Shown here one piece after another: positions 14,519 to 23,747 of a stretch of DNA of 28,984 nt. The first letter of the stretch is position 1. Every line of letters starts with the position of its first letter. The notes under the pieces are model-generated. The model saw only the letters and a program-made list of their open reading frames with translations. It was not told where the DNA came from and did no database searches. Source of the DNA: Syntrophomonas sp. UBA4922 (GTDB lineage Bacteria > Bacillota > Syntrophomonadia > Syntrophomonadales > Syntrophomonadaceae); NCBI GenBank assembly GCA_002398825.1, contig DHBS01000032.1:1-28984 (forward strand), given 5' to 3'. The translations under genes and the position numbers were made by a program.

Positions 14519-16681
14519 TCACCCCTCTGCCGCCAGGTTGGCTTTAAAGCTGATTTTACGCAGAGTTGCCAGGTCATCGAACTTGATCACGTAGGCAGCC
14601 TGGTCGCGGTCGATATCCAGCACTTCCCCGGGGCCCATGATGCTGTGGACGATACGGCTGCCGGGCCTGAAGGAGATCCCGTCCGGAGCCGGTTGCAGCA
14701 TTTTCTCGCTGTTGCGGATGCTCCACTTGCTTTCAGATATAAGGCTGTCGTCCAATGGGTTGGTGTAAGTCAGGAAGGTCTGGTCCACATTGAAAATGAA
14801 GCGTGAAGGAAAGCGGTAGGAACCATCCAGATTCCGCCCCTCCGCATCGGTTAAAAACAAACCCTTTTCCGCCCGGGTGAAGGCCACGAAGGCCAGGCGC
14901 CGTTCCTCTTCCATGCCCTCCAGGGTCGCGGTCTTCTTGGAGGGAAACACGCCTTCCTCCAGGCCGCACAGGAAAACATAGGGGAACTCCAATCCCTTGG
15001 CGGCATGCACGGTCATCAGCTTGACCGCGTTCTTGCCGGAAGCTGCGTCACTGTTGCTCAAAAAGGCTACGTGGGCCAGGTAGTTTTCCAGGGTGCTTTC
15101 CTCACCGCAGGAAGTTTCGTATTCATAGACCGACTGCTTCAGCTCCGCCAAATTGTCCAGCCGCTCCTGACTGCCCTCCGTCCTGAGCATGGTCTCATAA
15201 CCGCTCTGATCCAGGACGGCGCTCAAAAGCTCGGAGATGGGGACGCCATGATAGCCGGCGGCAAAACCCTCGATAAGGGCCAGGAACCGTTTGGCCCGGG
15301 TATGGTTGAAAATCTCATTATCCATGCTCCTGGCCAGAGCCTCATACAGAGAACAATGATTCTGCTCGGCGTAGTTACGCAAAAACTTAATACGCCGCTC
15401 GCCGATACTTCGTTTGGGCACGTTGACTATCCGCAGGAAAGAGAGATCGTCTTTATAAACGATCAGCCGCAGATAGGACAGGGCATCCTTGATCTCCATG
15501 CGCCCTAAAAACTGCACACCGCTGTATATGCGGTAGGGCAATTCTTCCTTGAGGAAGACTTCTTCCAAGGTGCGGGAGACATAGTGGGCGCGGTACAGGA
15601 TGGCGATGTCGCTGAGTTCCACCCCCTGACCGGCCAGCTCTTTGATCTGCGCTGCCACCCACCACGCGCCTTCCCGGCCGGTGCGGGCATGGTGGTAAAG
15701 CACCGGGGCGCCGTCCGGCAGCATGGGATGCAAATCCTTTTTGATGCGGTTTTTATTGTTGTCTATCAGGGAATTGGCCACCGCCAGAATCTGCGGCGTA
15801 GAGCGGTAATTGCGCATCATCATGATGGTCCGCACCTCCGGGAACTCTTTATCGAAATCCAGCAAATAGCGCACCTTGGCGCCCCGCCAAGTGTATATGG
15901 TCTGATCCGGATCGCCTACGATAAAAAGGTTTTGGTGGTAGCCACACAAGACCTTCATGAGCCGGTACTGCAGCTCGTCGATATCCTGGTACTCATCGAT
16001 CATGATGTATTCCAGGCGCTGTTGCCACTTTGACTTGATCTTCTCATCGACGCTGAAGATATACAGTACATACTTGATCAGGTCATTGTAGTCCAGGGCG
16101 AAGCATTTTTTCTCCTGGTACAGGTATCCATAAAAAATTATATCCTCCGCTTCCACCGCCTGCAGATACTTTTGGTGCAGCCGTTCCAGCGGAAGCGCGA
16201 TCATGTCCTGGTAGTACTCGGGTTCTTTGAATATCTTGCGTATTTCGATCATATCGCGCGCTCTGGAGAAAGTCATGTGTCTTAGTGTCAGGCCGCGTTC
16301 TTCATAAATGATCTTCAGCATGGTGTCGATGTCGGAGTTGTCCAACACCAGAAAACTTTTGGGATACTGCACCGCGTTGATATCCTCCTGCAGAACGGAT
16401 ACGCAGAAGCCGTGGAAAGTGCTTATATAGCCGGTATCGTTGTCGCCGGTCAAGAGACGGATGCGCTGCTTCATCTCATGGGCGGACTTATTGGTAAATG
16501 TCACGCAGAGGATGTTGGAGGGCATAACGCCGATCTCATTGACCAGATAGGCGAAGCGGTACGACAAGGCCCTGGTTTTGCCGGAACCCGCACCCGCGAT
16601 GACGCGGATGAAGCCTTCGGTTGAGGTCACCGCTTGCCGTTGCTCTTCGTTGAGTTCTTCTAATATATTACTCCAACTCAA
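14519..16681 (-). CDS. UvrD/PcrA-type superfamily 1 DNA helicase
   Basis: A 720-residue 3'-5' helicase with all expected motifs: Walker A GAGSGKT (30-36), FTNKSAHEM, the DEYQD Walker B box (228-232), GDPDQTIYTWRGA (255-267), NYRSTPQIL, VHAAKGLEFPYVF, and AFTRAEKGLFL near the end of the core. The C-terminus (GSRIVHSIMGPGEVLDIDRD) is the small Tudor-like domain that contacts RNA polymerase in PcrA/UvrD. Start is a TTG at 16681 with AGGTG at good spacing upstream. It probably acts in repair or in clearing replication-transcription conflicts. It is somewhat shorter than typical PcrA (about 740), and whether it is the housekeeping copy cannot be told. It is transcribed divergently from the PadR gene. 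Confidence 0.92.
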   Translation of the reverse strand: MSWSNILEELNEEQRQAVTSTEGFIRVIAGAGSGKTRALSYRFAYLVNEIGVMPSNILCVTFTNKSAHEMKQRIRLLTGDNDTGYISTFHGFCVSVLQEDINAVQYPKSFLVLDNSDIDTMLKIIYEERGLTLRHMTFSRARDMIEIRKIFKEPEYYQDMIALPLERLHQKYLQAVEAEDIIFYGYLYQEKKCFALDYNDLIKYVLYIFSVDEKIKSKWQQRLEYIMIDEYQDIDELQYRLMKVLCGYHQNLFIVGDPDQTIYTWRGAKVRYLLDFDKEFPEVRTIMMMRNYRSTPQILAVANSLIDNNKNRIKKDLHPMLPDGAPVLYHHARTGREGAWWVAAQIKELAGQGVELSDIAILYRAHYVSRTLEEVFLKEELPYRIYSGVQFLGRMEIKDALSYLRLIVYKDDLSFLRIVNVPKRSIGERRIKFLRNYAEQNHCSLYEALARSMDNEIFNHTRAKRFLALIEGFAAGYHGVPISELLSAVLDQSGYETMLRTEGSQERLDNLAELKQSVYEYETSCGEESTLENYLAHVAFLSNSDAASGKNAVKLMTVHAAKGLEFPYVFLCGLEEGVFPSKKTATLEGMEEERRLAFVAFTRAEKGLFLTDAEGRNLDGSYRFPSRFIFNVDQTFLTYTNPLDDSLISESKWSIRNSEKMLQPAPDGISFRPGSRIVHSIMGPGEVLDIDRDQAAYVIKFDDLATLRKISFKANLAAEG

Positions 16682-16857
16682 GGATCAACACCTGCCTGGT
16701 AATAATCTGCGCTGAATAGAACGAGCGTTCGATAACTAGAGTATAGAAGTTTTGCCGACTCAAAGCAAGTGTCAAATGGAGAGTGAATAGGGGCAGGCGC
16801 GTGGGGAGGCATGCCCATTCCTCCCCCCATGCCTCCGCCTGACTCTTAATTACCTTA

Positions 16858-16886
16858 TTGACATACCTAGAACAACTAGGTATGAT
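16858..16886 (+). promoter_or_regulatory. Near-consensus sigma-A promoter of the PadR operon
   Basis: TTGACA at 16858-16863, an exact 17-base spacer, then TATGAT at 16881-16886, about 40 bases before the PadR start codon. A perfect palindrome overlaps the last base of the -35 box, the whole spacer and the first part of the -10 box. A bound repressor would therefore block polymerase directly. Confidence 0.75.
16863..16883. promoter_or_regulatory. Operator 1, perfect palindrome (likely PadR site)
   Basis: ATACCTAG and CTAGGTAT are perfect inverted halves separated by AACAA. The site lies within the promoter core directly upstream of a PadR-family gene. PadR regulators bind such palindromes as dimers and commonly repress their own operon. 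Confidence 0.7.
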
Positions 16887-16892
16887 CTGTTT

Positions 16893-16913
16893 ATACATAG
16901 AACTGTTAGGTAT
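16893..16913. promoter_or_regulatory. Operator 2, degenerate palindrome (likely PadR site)
   Basis: ATACATAG and TTAGGTAT, separated by AACTG, form a weaker copy of operator 1. Its start is exactly 30 bases downstream, about three DNA turns, so two dimers could bind the same face. It covers the expected transcription start. Confidence 0.6.
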
Positions 16914-16927
16914 AGAGGGGGGATTCA

Positions 16928-17266
16928 ATGAATGTATCCAAAGATCTGATCGCCGCTTCGGCAACTCCTCTCATTTTGGCAATTCTCAAGGAAAATGACA
17001 GCTATGGCTACGCTATCATCAAGCGGGTCAAAGAGATGTCCGACAATGAATTGATATGGACGGAGGGGATGTTGTATCCGGTCCTGCACCGCTTGGAGGA
17101 GCAGCAGCTCATTGAATCCTACTGGCAGAAGTCAGAGACCGGGCGGCAGCGCAAGTACTACCGCATCAAAGAACGAGGGCTGGAGGAGTTGGAAGTGCAG
17201 AAGAGGCAGTGGGAAGTGGTGGTGGCGGCTTTGGCCAGGACCTGGAGCGACCGGGGCGATTCATAA
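16928..17266 (+). CDS. PadR-family transcriptional regulator
   Basis: 112 residues. It has a typical PadR winged helix: ATPLILAILKENDSYGYAI at the N-terminus, then EGMLYPVLHRLEEQQLIES and GRQRKYYRIKERGLEEL. A short C-terminal dimerisation helix completes it (the PadR-s2 helix is reduced). The start follows AGGGGGGATTCA. It is followed 12 bases later by a membrane protein with a HAAS-type N-terminus, the standard partnership in which PadR represses the membrane gene and itself. The inducing signal in this group is often a membrane-active compound or cell-envelope stress; here it is unknown. Confidence 0.9.
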   Translation: MNVSKDLIAASATPLILAILKENDSYGYAIIKRVKEMSDNELIWTEGMLYPVLHRLEEQQLIESYWQKSETGRQRKYYRIKERGLEELEVQKRQWEVVVAALARTWSDRGDS

Positions 17267-17278
17267 GGGAGGGTTAAA

Positions 17279-18634
17279 ATGTTTGACTTGGAGACACAGA
17301 TAAATTCCTGGCGTGATCATTTGAGAGCCCGGGGCAACTTTACCGAAACTGACATCCGTGAGCTGGAAAGCCACCTGCGGGATGAGATCGATGATCTAAC
17401 CTCAGCCGGATTGAGTCCCGATGAGGCATTTCTGATCAGTGTGAAGCGGTTGGGCAATGCCGATGCCATCTCCAATGAGTATGCCAAAGTAAACACCGAA
17501 AACCTGTGGAAGCATTACATGCTGGATCCGCTGGACCCGGCATCCCAGCGGCAAAACCGGCAGGATGTGGTTTTGGTGGTGCTGTTCGCGCTTCTATCCG
17601 GCACCTTGATTAAAATTCCCGAGCTGTTCGGGTTGAGTATCCAGAATCAAAGTGCCGAATTATTCTATTTGAAAAACATAAGCCTGTTTGTTTTGCCCTT
17701 TGGGGCTGCTTTTTTCTTGATCAAGCGTCAGCATGATGTCAAAACCTGGTCGATTATCATGGGGATATTCGCTCTGGCAGCAATCATCATCAATCTTTAT
17801 CCGTCATTTGCGCCGCATCACACCGCTTATTTAAGCGTCCTGCATCTGCCCATGTTTTTATGGCTGCTCACCGCTGCCGCTTATATCGGTAGAGATTGGC
17901 AAGGCCGCCAGGGGAGAATGAACTTCATTCGCTTCAGCGGGGAGACCTTCATCTACGGTGTGCTGGTCATGGCGGGAGTGGTGGTCCTGGGCTTATTCAC
18001 TATTGCTATATTTGAATCCATCGGCATCGACGCGGAGGATTTCATCGTACAATACCTCTTTATCTACGGGGGCTGTACTGCGGCCATGGTCAGCATTTAC
18101 CTGGCCGACGCCAAGAAGAGTATCGTGGAGAACTTTGCACCTATTCTGGCCAAGATATTCAGCCCGCTGTTTCTAGTCACCATGGTCAGCTTCCTGGCAG
18201 TAATGGCCGCAACCGGTAAGAGCCCTTTCATGGAGAGGGAATTCCTGATCGCCTTCGATTTCATGCTGGCTATGATATTGGGGCTGGTCTTGTATGTGAT
18301 CTCAGCCCGGGATATAAATCAGCCTGTCAACCTGTTCGACTACCTGAATATGGCTTTGATCATTACGGCACTGCTCATAGACGGAGTGGCTCTGTCGGCT
18401 ATCCTGTTCCGGCTATCGGCATTCGGCATCACCCCCAACAAAGTCGCTGCGCTGGGCGAGAATTTGCTCTTGTTGGGTAATCTGGCCGGTCTGGCGTGGA
18501 TGTATGGGGGGTATTTCCGAAAGAGATTGGATTTCGCCCGGCTGGAGAAATGGCAGACCGATTACCTGAACGTATACCTGGTCTGGACGGCCTTCGTGGC
18601 CTTCATATTCACGGTAATCTTTAAGTTCGTCTAG
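17279..18634 (+). CDS. HAAS/permease-prefix domain membrane protein
   Basis: 451 residues. The first 75 form a soluble helical domain (INSWRDHLRARGNFTETDIR, LESHLRDEIDDL, LSPDEAFLISVKRLGNADAI). This is the permease-prefix/HAAS-type domain found next to PadR regulators. About 11 hydrophobic helices follow, from QDVVLVVLFALLSGTLIKI to the C-terminal YLVWTAFVAFIFTVIFKF, resembling DUF4153-type proteins. It has no transporter ATPase partner here. AAGGGAGG precedes the ATG. It is probably a stress-induced membrane protein regulated by the upstream PadR protein; the substrate, if any, is unknown. Confidence 0.8.
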   Translation: MFDLETQINSWRDHLRARGNFTETDIRELESHLRDEIDDLTSAGLSPDEAFLISVKRLGNADAISNEYAKVNTENLWKHYMLDPLDPASQRQNRQDVVLVVLFALLSGTLIKIPELFGLSIQNQSAELFYLKNISLFVLPFGAAFFLIKRQHDVKTWSIIMGIFALAAIIINLYPSFAPHHTAYLSVLHLPMFLWLLTAAAYIGRDWQGRQGRMNFIRFSGETFIYGVLVMAGVVVLGLFTIAIFESIGIDAEDFIVQYLFIYGGCTAAMVSIYLADAKKSIVENFAPILAKIFSPLFLVTMVSFLAVMAATGKSPFMEREFLIAFDFMLAMILGLVLYVISARDINQPVNLFDYLNMALIITALLIDGVALSAILFRLSAFGITPNKVAALGENLLLLGNLAGLAWMYGGYFRKRLDFARLEKWQTDYLNVYLVWTAFVAFIFTVIFKFV

Positions 18635-18655
18635 GAAATACTAAGGGCCGGGTCG

Positions 18656-18679
18656 AGACCACTGAAAAAGTAGTCTTTT
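18656..18679 (+). terminator. Probable intrinsic terminator of the PadR operon
   Basis: AGACCACT and AGTAGTCT pair with one mismatch around a GAAAA loop and are followed by TTT. It lies about 20 bases after the membrane-protein stop. The remaining gap up to 18808 holds no gene. Confidence 0.5.
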
Positions 18680-18808
18680 AAACCGCCATTGCGTACTTTC
18701 TAGTCCAATCTGATCGGTTAATCAATAATCGGCGCTGCAGCAACTGTCCAAAATAAGTATTCAGGTCTTGTAACGCGGTGTAACGAGGTCACCCCTTCGC
18801 AGCATAAG

Positions 18809-19417
18809 TCACCGCTCCGAACCCTTCCGGGCATCGCGGTGCAGGAATTCAATGCCGTTCTGGATCATGTCTTCAGCCACCTCGGCCAGCTCCTGGGGGG
18901 ATGCCTCCATGCCGCCGTCGAGCCAGGCCTGTATCAGCCCGATGCAGCCGGCTATGGTGTAGGAGGCGAAGTATCGATAGCGCTGGGCGTCGTTTTCCGG
19001 CCAAGTTTTCATCAGCGAGTACAGGCACCTCTCTTCCACCAGCTTCTTCAGCTTCTCCACAAAAGCCATATCGCCATAGGGCCCCAACAGCATTTTGCAG
19101 AAGGTGTGGTTGTCGGCGATATACTGCAGCATATCTTGGATATAAGGCTTGGGGGTATCGGTCATAGCCAGGGGAAAGCGCTGCGTTATTTCCTCCAGCT
19201 CCTCAAGCATCTCCGCTTCGATTTGTGACAGCATGTCATGAATATCCCGATAGTGCAGATAAAAAGTGCCCCGGTTGATATCCGCCAGGTTGACCAGCTC
19301 CTGTACGGTGATGTTGTTGCGTTTTTTTTCCAGCAACAGGGTGGCCAGGCTCTCCTTGAGGATTCTTTTGGTCTTGCGGATGCGCCGGTCAACTGGTTTT
19401 TTTTGACGGCTACTCAT
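18809..19417 (-). CDS. TetR/AcrR-family transcriptional regulator
   Basis: 202 residues. A basic N-terminus leads into the TetR helix-turn-helix (ILKESLATLLLEKKRNNITV, then LVNLADINRGTFYLHYRD, about 15-60). The rest is an all-helical ligand and dimer domain. The helix with YRYFASYTIAGCIGLIQAWL resembles the TetR C-terminal class found in regulators such as DhaS. GGAGG lies about ten bases before the ATG. It is divergent from the MMPL exporter gene, with 200 bases between them that contain a palindrome, so it likely represses that exporter and relieves repression on binding a hydrophobic ligand. Confidence 0.9.
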   Translation of the reverse strand: MSSRQKKPVDRRIRKTKRILKESLATLLLEKKRNNITVQELVNLADINRGTFYLHYRDIHDMLSQIEAEMLEELEEITQRFPLAMTDTPKPYIQDMLQYIADNHTFCKMLLGPYGDMAFVEKLKKLVEERCLYSLMKTWPENDAQRYRYFASYTIAGCIGLIQAWLDGGMEASPQELAEVAEDMIQNGIEFLHRDARKGSER

Positions 19418-19498
19418 TAAATCTCTGCCTCCGTTTCAATTAATGAATACTCCGGCGGGATTTGTTCAGTAATGGACAAAAGCCCTTTTTATTGGTCA

Positions 19499-19526
19499 TT
19501 GCACAATCTTGTAATAAAACTATAAT
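19499..19526 (+). promoter_or_regulatory. Candidate promoter of the MMPL operon
   Basis: TTGCAC at 19499-19504, a 16-base spacer and a perfect TATAAT at 19521-19526, on the strand of the exporter genes. An inverted repeat at 19554-19583 lies just downstream. Confidence 0.45.
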
Positions 19527-19553
19527 ATAATTTGAGACTATAATCAACAGATG

Positions 19554-19583
19554 TATTTTAATAACTAACTGTTCATTAAAATA
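19554..19583. promoter_or_regulatory. Inverted repeat, likely TetR operator
   Basis: TATTTTAAT and ATTAAAATA are perfect 9-base inverted halves around a 12-base spacer containing AACTAACTGTTC, similar to sequences often bound by TetR repressors. It lies between the candidate promoter and the exporter start, where repressor binding would block transcription. Confidence 0.5.
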
Positions 19584-19617
19584 CTATATATCAATTATAA
19601 CAGCGGGCGGTGATCAG

Positions 19618-21816
19618 ATGTTGAGGAAAGGGGAGCGGCGACAGGATGATTCTCCCCGGGGCGGCGATTTCAGAGGGCATGCCATTGTGGATTTTATTTT
19701 GCACCGCAGTAAACTGATAGAAAAGATTTTTGCGGTGATTTTCATCATCAGCGCCATCTGCATACCTTTTGTGGGCGTCAATTATGATATGAGCAAATAT
19801 CTGCCTCGGGATATGTCTTCCAAAGTGGGCATCGCCCTGATGGAAGAGGAATTTGGTTATCCGGGCACGGCCCGAGTCATGATCAGTGACGTCTCCATCT
19901 ATGAAGCCAAGACCTATAAAGACCGCATCGCCGGCATCAGCGGAGTAGACAGCGTGATTTGGGCGGATTCGATGACTGACATCAACCAATCCAACCTGTT
20001 TATACCCTACGAAGAGATCGAGGATTATTATAAAGACGGTTATGCGGTGATGGATATAACCTTCACCGGCAATGACTCCGCCCGCAGCACCCGGGAGGCC
20101 ATCAAGGCCATAGAAAACATGTTGGGGGATAAAGGATATTTCAGCGGGCCGGCGGTGCAGGACAAATTTTTAAACGATGTGCTGGCCAAAGAGATGGTGC
20201 TCATATTGATCTTCGGCATCCTGCTGATTTTAGCCATTCTCACCCTGGGCACCCATTCCTGGTTTGAACCCGTCGTTTTTTTGACCGTTATCCTCATATC
20301 CATCGTGATCAACCTGGGCAGCAACATCATACTGGGCGAAATCTCCTCCATAACCCTGAGTATAGCCGCGGTCCTGCAACTGGCCGTGGCCATGGATTAC
20401 ACCATCATCCTGCTGGATAATTTCACCAAGGAGAGGAAGCGCCAAATCCATGTGGAAGAGGCTTTAACCAATGCCATCAGGAAGAGCATCATTCCCATCG
20501 CCTCGGCAGGCATTGCAGCCATCGTGGGGTTTTCCGCCCTGGTCTTGATGCGCTACTCTATCGGCCAGGATATCGGACTGGTGCTGGCCAAAGGGATCGC
20601 CATCAGCCTGGTGACCGTTATGCTGCTCACCCCGGCCTTTGTATTGCGATGGTATAAACTTATTGAGAAAACCGAGCATAAGCCGCTGGTTCCCGCCTTC
20701 GACCGGGTGGCCGATAAGATCCACCAGTATCGCTTTGTCATCCTGATAGTATTGTTGCTCTTGGCAGTTCCATCCTATGTGGGTAAAAGCATGAACGATT
20801 TCAGTTTTGGCAACCAGGCCATGGGCCTGACCCCCGGAACACAGATTTATGCAGATGATCAGAAGATAAGTTCTGTATTCGGCCGCCATAATTTAGTCAT
20901 GGCTCTGGTTCCCAACAGCTCCATGGTTACTGAAGCCAAGCTCTCCGAAGAGCTGGAGGCCCTGCCTTATGTGAAATACGTGACCTCCCTGGCCAACTCC
21001 CTGCCGGACGGGGTCACTCCGGATATTCTGCCCGACAGCGTAACCAGCCAGCTGCATTCTGAAGATTATGCCCGCATACTAATACCCATCAAAACCGGTG
21101 CAGAGAGTGAACTGGCCATCAACAGCGTCAAAGAGATTACCGAGCTAGTAAAACAATACTATCCAAACAACTCTCATGTAATTGGCGCTACTCCCTCGAC
21201 AATGGATATTAAAGCGGTAATCGTGGAAGATTGGCATAGCATTGATAAGCTGTCCCTACTGGGAGTGGCCCTGGCCATCATGCTGACCTTCCGTTCCCTG
21301 GCCCTGCCCATCGTACTGATGATCCCCATCGAAATGGCAATTTTCATAAATATGACGGTTCCCTACTTGATGGGCGACCGCATCATGTTTATGGGCTACA
21401 TGATCGTCAGCTGCCTGCAGTTAGGGGCTACGATCGATTATTCCATCGTGATGACCTATCATTACCTGGCGCAGCGTAAAGCCCATGGCAGAGTAGAGGC
21501 CTCCAAGCAGGCTTCCGCGGCCAGCATGCTTCCTATCCTGACCTCAGGGCTGATCTTGTCGGTGGCTGGTTACGGGATCACCTTTTTGTCCAGTGTATCG
21601 GCAATTGCCGACCTGGGCCACTTGGTAGGCAGAGGAGCTTTGCTGAGTATGTTCATGGTCATCGCCCTGTTGCCCAATCTGTTTGCCTGGACCGACCGGC
21701 TGATTATCTTTGGCGACAGCCAGGTGATGCCGATAAGTAAGTTGTTTAAACGAAAAAAATATAAGAAAACCGAATTTGAAGCAGGGGAGGAAGAAAATCA
21801 TGAAAACGCATACTAG
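19618..21816 (+). CDS. MMPL-family RND exporter
   Basis: 732 residues in two repeats typical of the RND superfamily, MMPL branch. Each repeat has one helix, a large extracytoplasmic loop, then five helices. The first helix is at about 32-52 (IFAVIFIISAICIPFVGV). The first block (about 195-350) contains AVAMDYTIILLDNF, with the proton-relay aspartate/tyrosine of helix 4. The second block contains LGATIDYSIVMTYHY, the equivalent motif. Such exporters use the proton gradient to move lipids or hydrophobic drugs. The divergent TetR gene suggests induction by a substrate. GGTGATC precedes the ATG. The 3' end overlaps the next gene by 17 bases, indicating coupled translation. Confidence 0.92.
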   Translation: MLRKGERRQDDSPRGGDFRGHAIVDFILHRSKLIEKIFAVIFIISAICIPFVGVNYDMSKYLPRDMSSKVGIALMEEEFGYPGTARVMISDVSIYEAKTYKDRIAGISGVDSVIWADSMTDINQSNLFIPYEEIEDYYKDGYAVMDITFTGNDSARSTREAIKAIENMLGDKGYFSGPAVQDKFLNDVLAKEMVLILIFGILLILAILTLGTHSWFEPVVFLTVILISIVINLGSNIILGEISSITLSIAAVLQLAVAMDYTIILLDNFTKERKRQIHVEEALTNAIRKSIIPIASAGIAAIVGFSALVLMRYSIGQDIGLVLAKGIAISLVTVMLLTPAFVLRWYKLIEKTEHKPLVPAFDRVADKIHQYRFVILIVLLLLAVPSYVGKSMNDFSFGNQAMGLTPGTQIYADDQKISSVFGRHNLVMALVPNSSMVTEAKLSEELEALPYVKYVTSLANSLPDGVTPDILPDSVTSQLHSEDYARILIPIKTGAESELAINSVKEITELVKQYYPNNSHVIGATPSTMDIKAVIVEDWHSIDKLSLLGVALAIMLTFRSLALPIVLMIPIEMAIFINMTVPYLMGDRIMFMGYMIVSCLQLGATIDYSIVMTYHYLAQRKAHGRVEASKQASAASMLPILTSGLILSVAGYGITFLSSVSAIADLGHLVGRGALLSMFMVIALLPNLFAWTDRLIIFGDSQVMPISKLFKRKKYKKTEFEAGEEENHENAY

Positions 21817-23716
21817 AATGAGGGTCTGCAAGGGATTAGCAAGAAAAATAAGCGCCGCAGCACTGGCGGCGGTATTGAGCATAACTTTCATACTGCCCGG
21901 CCCTGCTGTCTATGGGGCCGCCCCTACGGTCACTACCGATGAAACGATATATATCAACCTGGATTATTATGGCGGCATCGAGGCTGTGAGTGTGGTCAAG
22001 AGCTGCAGTCTTAATGGAATAAGCCAGTTCCAAGACTATGGGGTCTATGAAACGGTGACCAATATGTCTGGTTACGATGCTCCGGTGGTCAACGCCGACG
22101 GGGTGCATTGGGATCTGGGCCAAACCTCCAATCAACAGCGCTTTTATTACAGCTGTAAGGTAAAAAACGATGCCGTCACACTACCCTGGACTATGGATGT
22201 GGATTACAAACTGAACGGGGTGCCGTGTGAGGCCGGGAATTTAGCCGGCGCCGCCGGTCTGGTGGAGATCAATGTTCATGTCAAACCCAATGAGCAGGCC
22301 AGGGATTATTACAAAAACAATATGCTGCTGCAGGTGGCAGCCTATATAAACACCGAGGAAGCTTATAGTGTAGATGCTCCCGGCGCCCAGCTCCAGTCTC
22401 TGGGGACCTACAAGGTAGTGCTATTTGCCGCCCTGCCCGGGGAAGAGGAGACCTTCACCATCCGCATCGGCACTGACTGCTTTGAAACCCAGGGTATTAC
22501 CATGATGATGATTCCGGGAACACTGAGGCAGATGGAAGATATCAAGGAGATCAAGGAAGCCAAGGATACCATCTACGATTCGGCCGATGCCATATACAAA
22601 AGCATGAATGAGCTGATGTATACTGTGGAGAGCATGAATGCCGGGCTCAATGATTTGAAACGCGGCGCCATTGAAGCGGAAGAGGCTCGCCAGACTTTGA
22701 GCGCCGGCAAAGACCAGATGTACGCCTACGGGGAAACAGCCTTGGAAGATATGGCCAATGCCAATATACAGCTCAAGAAGATGATCCCCTATTATAAAAC
22801 CGGGCGTAAAATGACCCGGGATCTTGGCGACGACATCGGCGGTCTGGTGGATGCCATAAAGGAAATGGAGGGGCCCCTGGAGGATATGAACGGTTCACTG
22901 CGCAATGCGGTGGGTGATCTGGAAGACTTGCAAGGTATGATCTACCTGCTCAATACCCAGATCGAATCCGCTCTCAACGAATTGGGCCAGGTGGCGCAGG
23001 CGGGATTGGCCACGCCCTATGAAGCCATCCAGCTCAAGGGCCATGCAGAAATAGCCGCTACCATAGGTGAGTATTCCGGCCATATAGATTCGCTGTTGGG
23101 GGAGACTGCGGCTATGGCCGACACCAGCGCGGAAATCATGGACATCACCCAGGATCTGATCGATGAAACCGTGGATTTGGATGGTACCCTGGATGGATAC
23201 CAGGACGATATCCTTGATCTGCTGGACAACTGTCAGATTCTCACCGAACTCATGAACAGCAGTATTGATAGTACATTTAACTTCTTGACTTATTCCAAAG
23301 GACTGTTACAGGTGAGCGGGGATCAAATGGACGGAGCGGCCGCCTCATCTTTGAAGGGACTGACCGATGTGCTGGACAAAAGCATATTGGGGCTATCCAC
23401 CGTGACTTCCATGCGTGCTGCCAATGACACCATCAAAAAAACCATTGATAATGAATTCGATAAAATTGAAGAGGAAAATAATTTCTTAAATCTGGATGCT
23501 AAAGCCGAACTGATTTCATTTACTTCGGACAAAAATCCGCCCCCCACCAGTATTCAAATCGTACTGCGCACCGCAGAGATAAGTCTGGATGACGGGGGCG
23601 ACAATAGTTGGGACCTGGAAATCCCCAAACAGGATATCGGGTTTATGGCCCGGCTCAAAAACCTGTTCAATAAAATTTTGCAGTTATGGCCCTCCAGAAA
23701 TCATAATAATAGTTAA
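21800..23716 (+). CDS. Exported coiled-coil protein, MMPL partner
   Basis: 638 residues. A basic N-terminus and hydrophobic stretch (AALAAVLSITFILPGPAVYG) form a signal peptide. A strand-rich domain follows (about 45-235, with TIYINLDYYGGIEAVSVVKS). A long alpha-helical, heptad-rich region (about 240-560; MNELMYTVESMNAGLNDL, GGLVDAIKEMEGPLEDM) resembles the external helical part of YhgE/Pip-like proteins. The end is short and polar with no C-terminal membrane anchor, so it may be released or held by its partner. The ATG at 21800 has GGGGAGG upstream and lies inside the end of the MMPL gene. It probably forms a complex with that exporter, perhaps as an extracytoplasmic adaptor. No function is proven. 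Confidence 0.75.
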   Translation: MKTHTRMRVCKGLARKISAAALAAVLSITFILPGPAVYGAAPTVTTDETIYINLDYYGGIEAVSVVKSCSLNGISQFQDYGVYETVTNMSGYDAPVVNADGVHWDLGQTSNQQRFYYSCKVKNDAVTLPWTMDVDYKLNGVPCEAGNLAGAAGLVEINVHVKPNEQARDYYKNNMLLQVAAYINTEEAYSVDAPGAQLQSLGTYKVVLFAALPGEEETFTIRIGTDCFETQGITMMMIPGTLRQMEDIKEIKEAKDTIYDSADAIYKSMNELMYTVESMNAGLNDLKRGAIEAEEARQTLSAGKDQMYAYGETALEDMANANIQLKKMIPYYKTGRKMTRDLGDDIGGLVDAIKEMEGPLEDMNGSLRNAVGDLEDLQGMIYLLNTQIESALNELGQVAQAGLATPYEAIQLKGHAEIAATIGEYSGHIDSLLGETAAMADTSAEIMDITQDLIDETVDLDGTLDGYQDDILDLLDNCQILTELMNSSIDSTFNFLTYSKGLLQVSGDQMDGAAASSLKGLTDVLDKSILGLSTVTSMRAANDTIKKTIDNEFDKIEEENNFLNLDAKAELISFTSDKNPPPTSIQIVLRTAEISLDDGGDNSWDLEIPKQDIGFMARLKNLFNKILQLWPSRNHNNS

Positions 23717-23747
23717 GCGGAAGCCGTAGAAATCTCCATGGTTCCGG

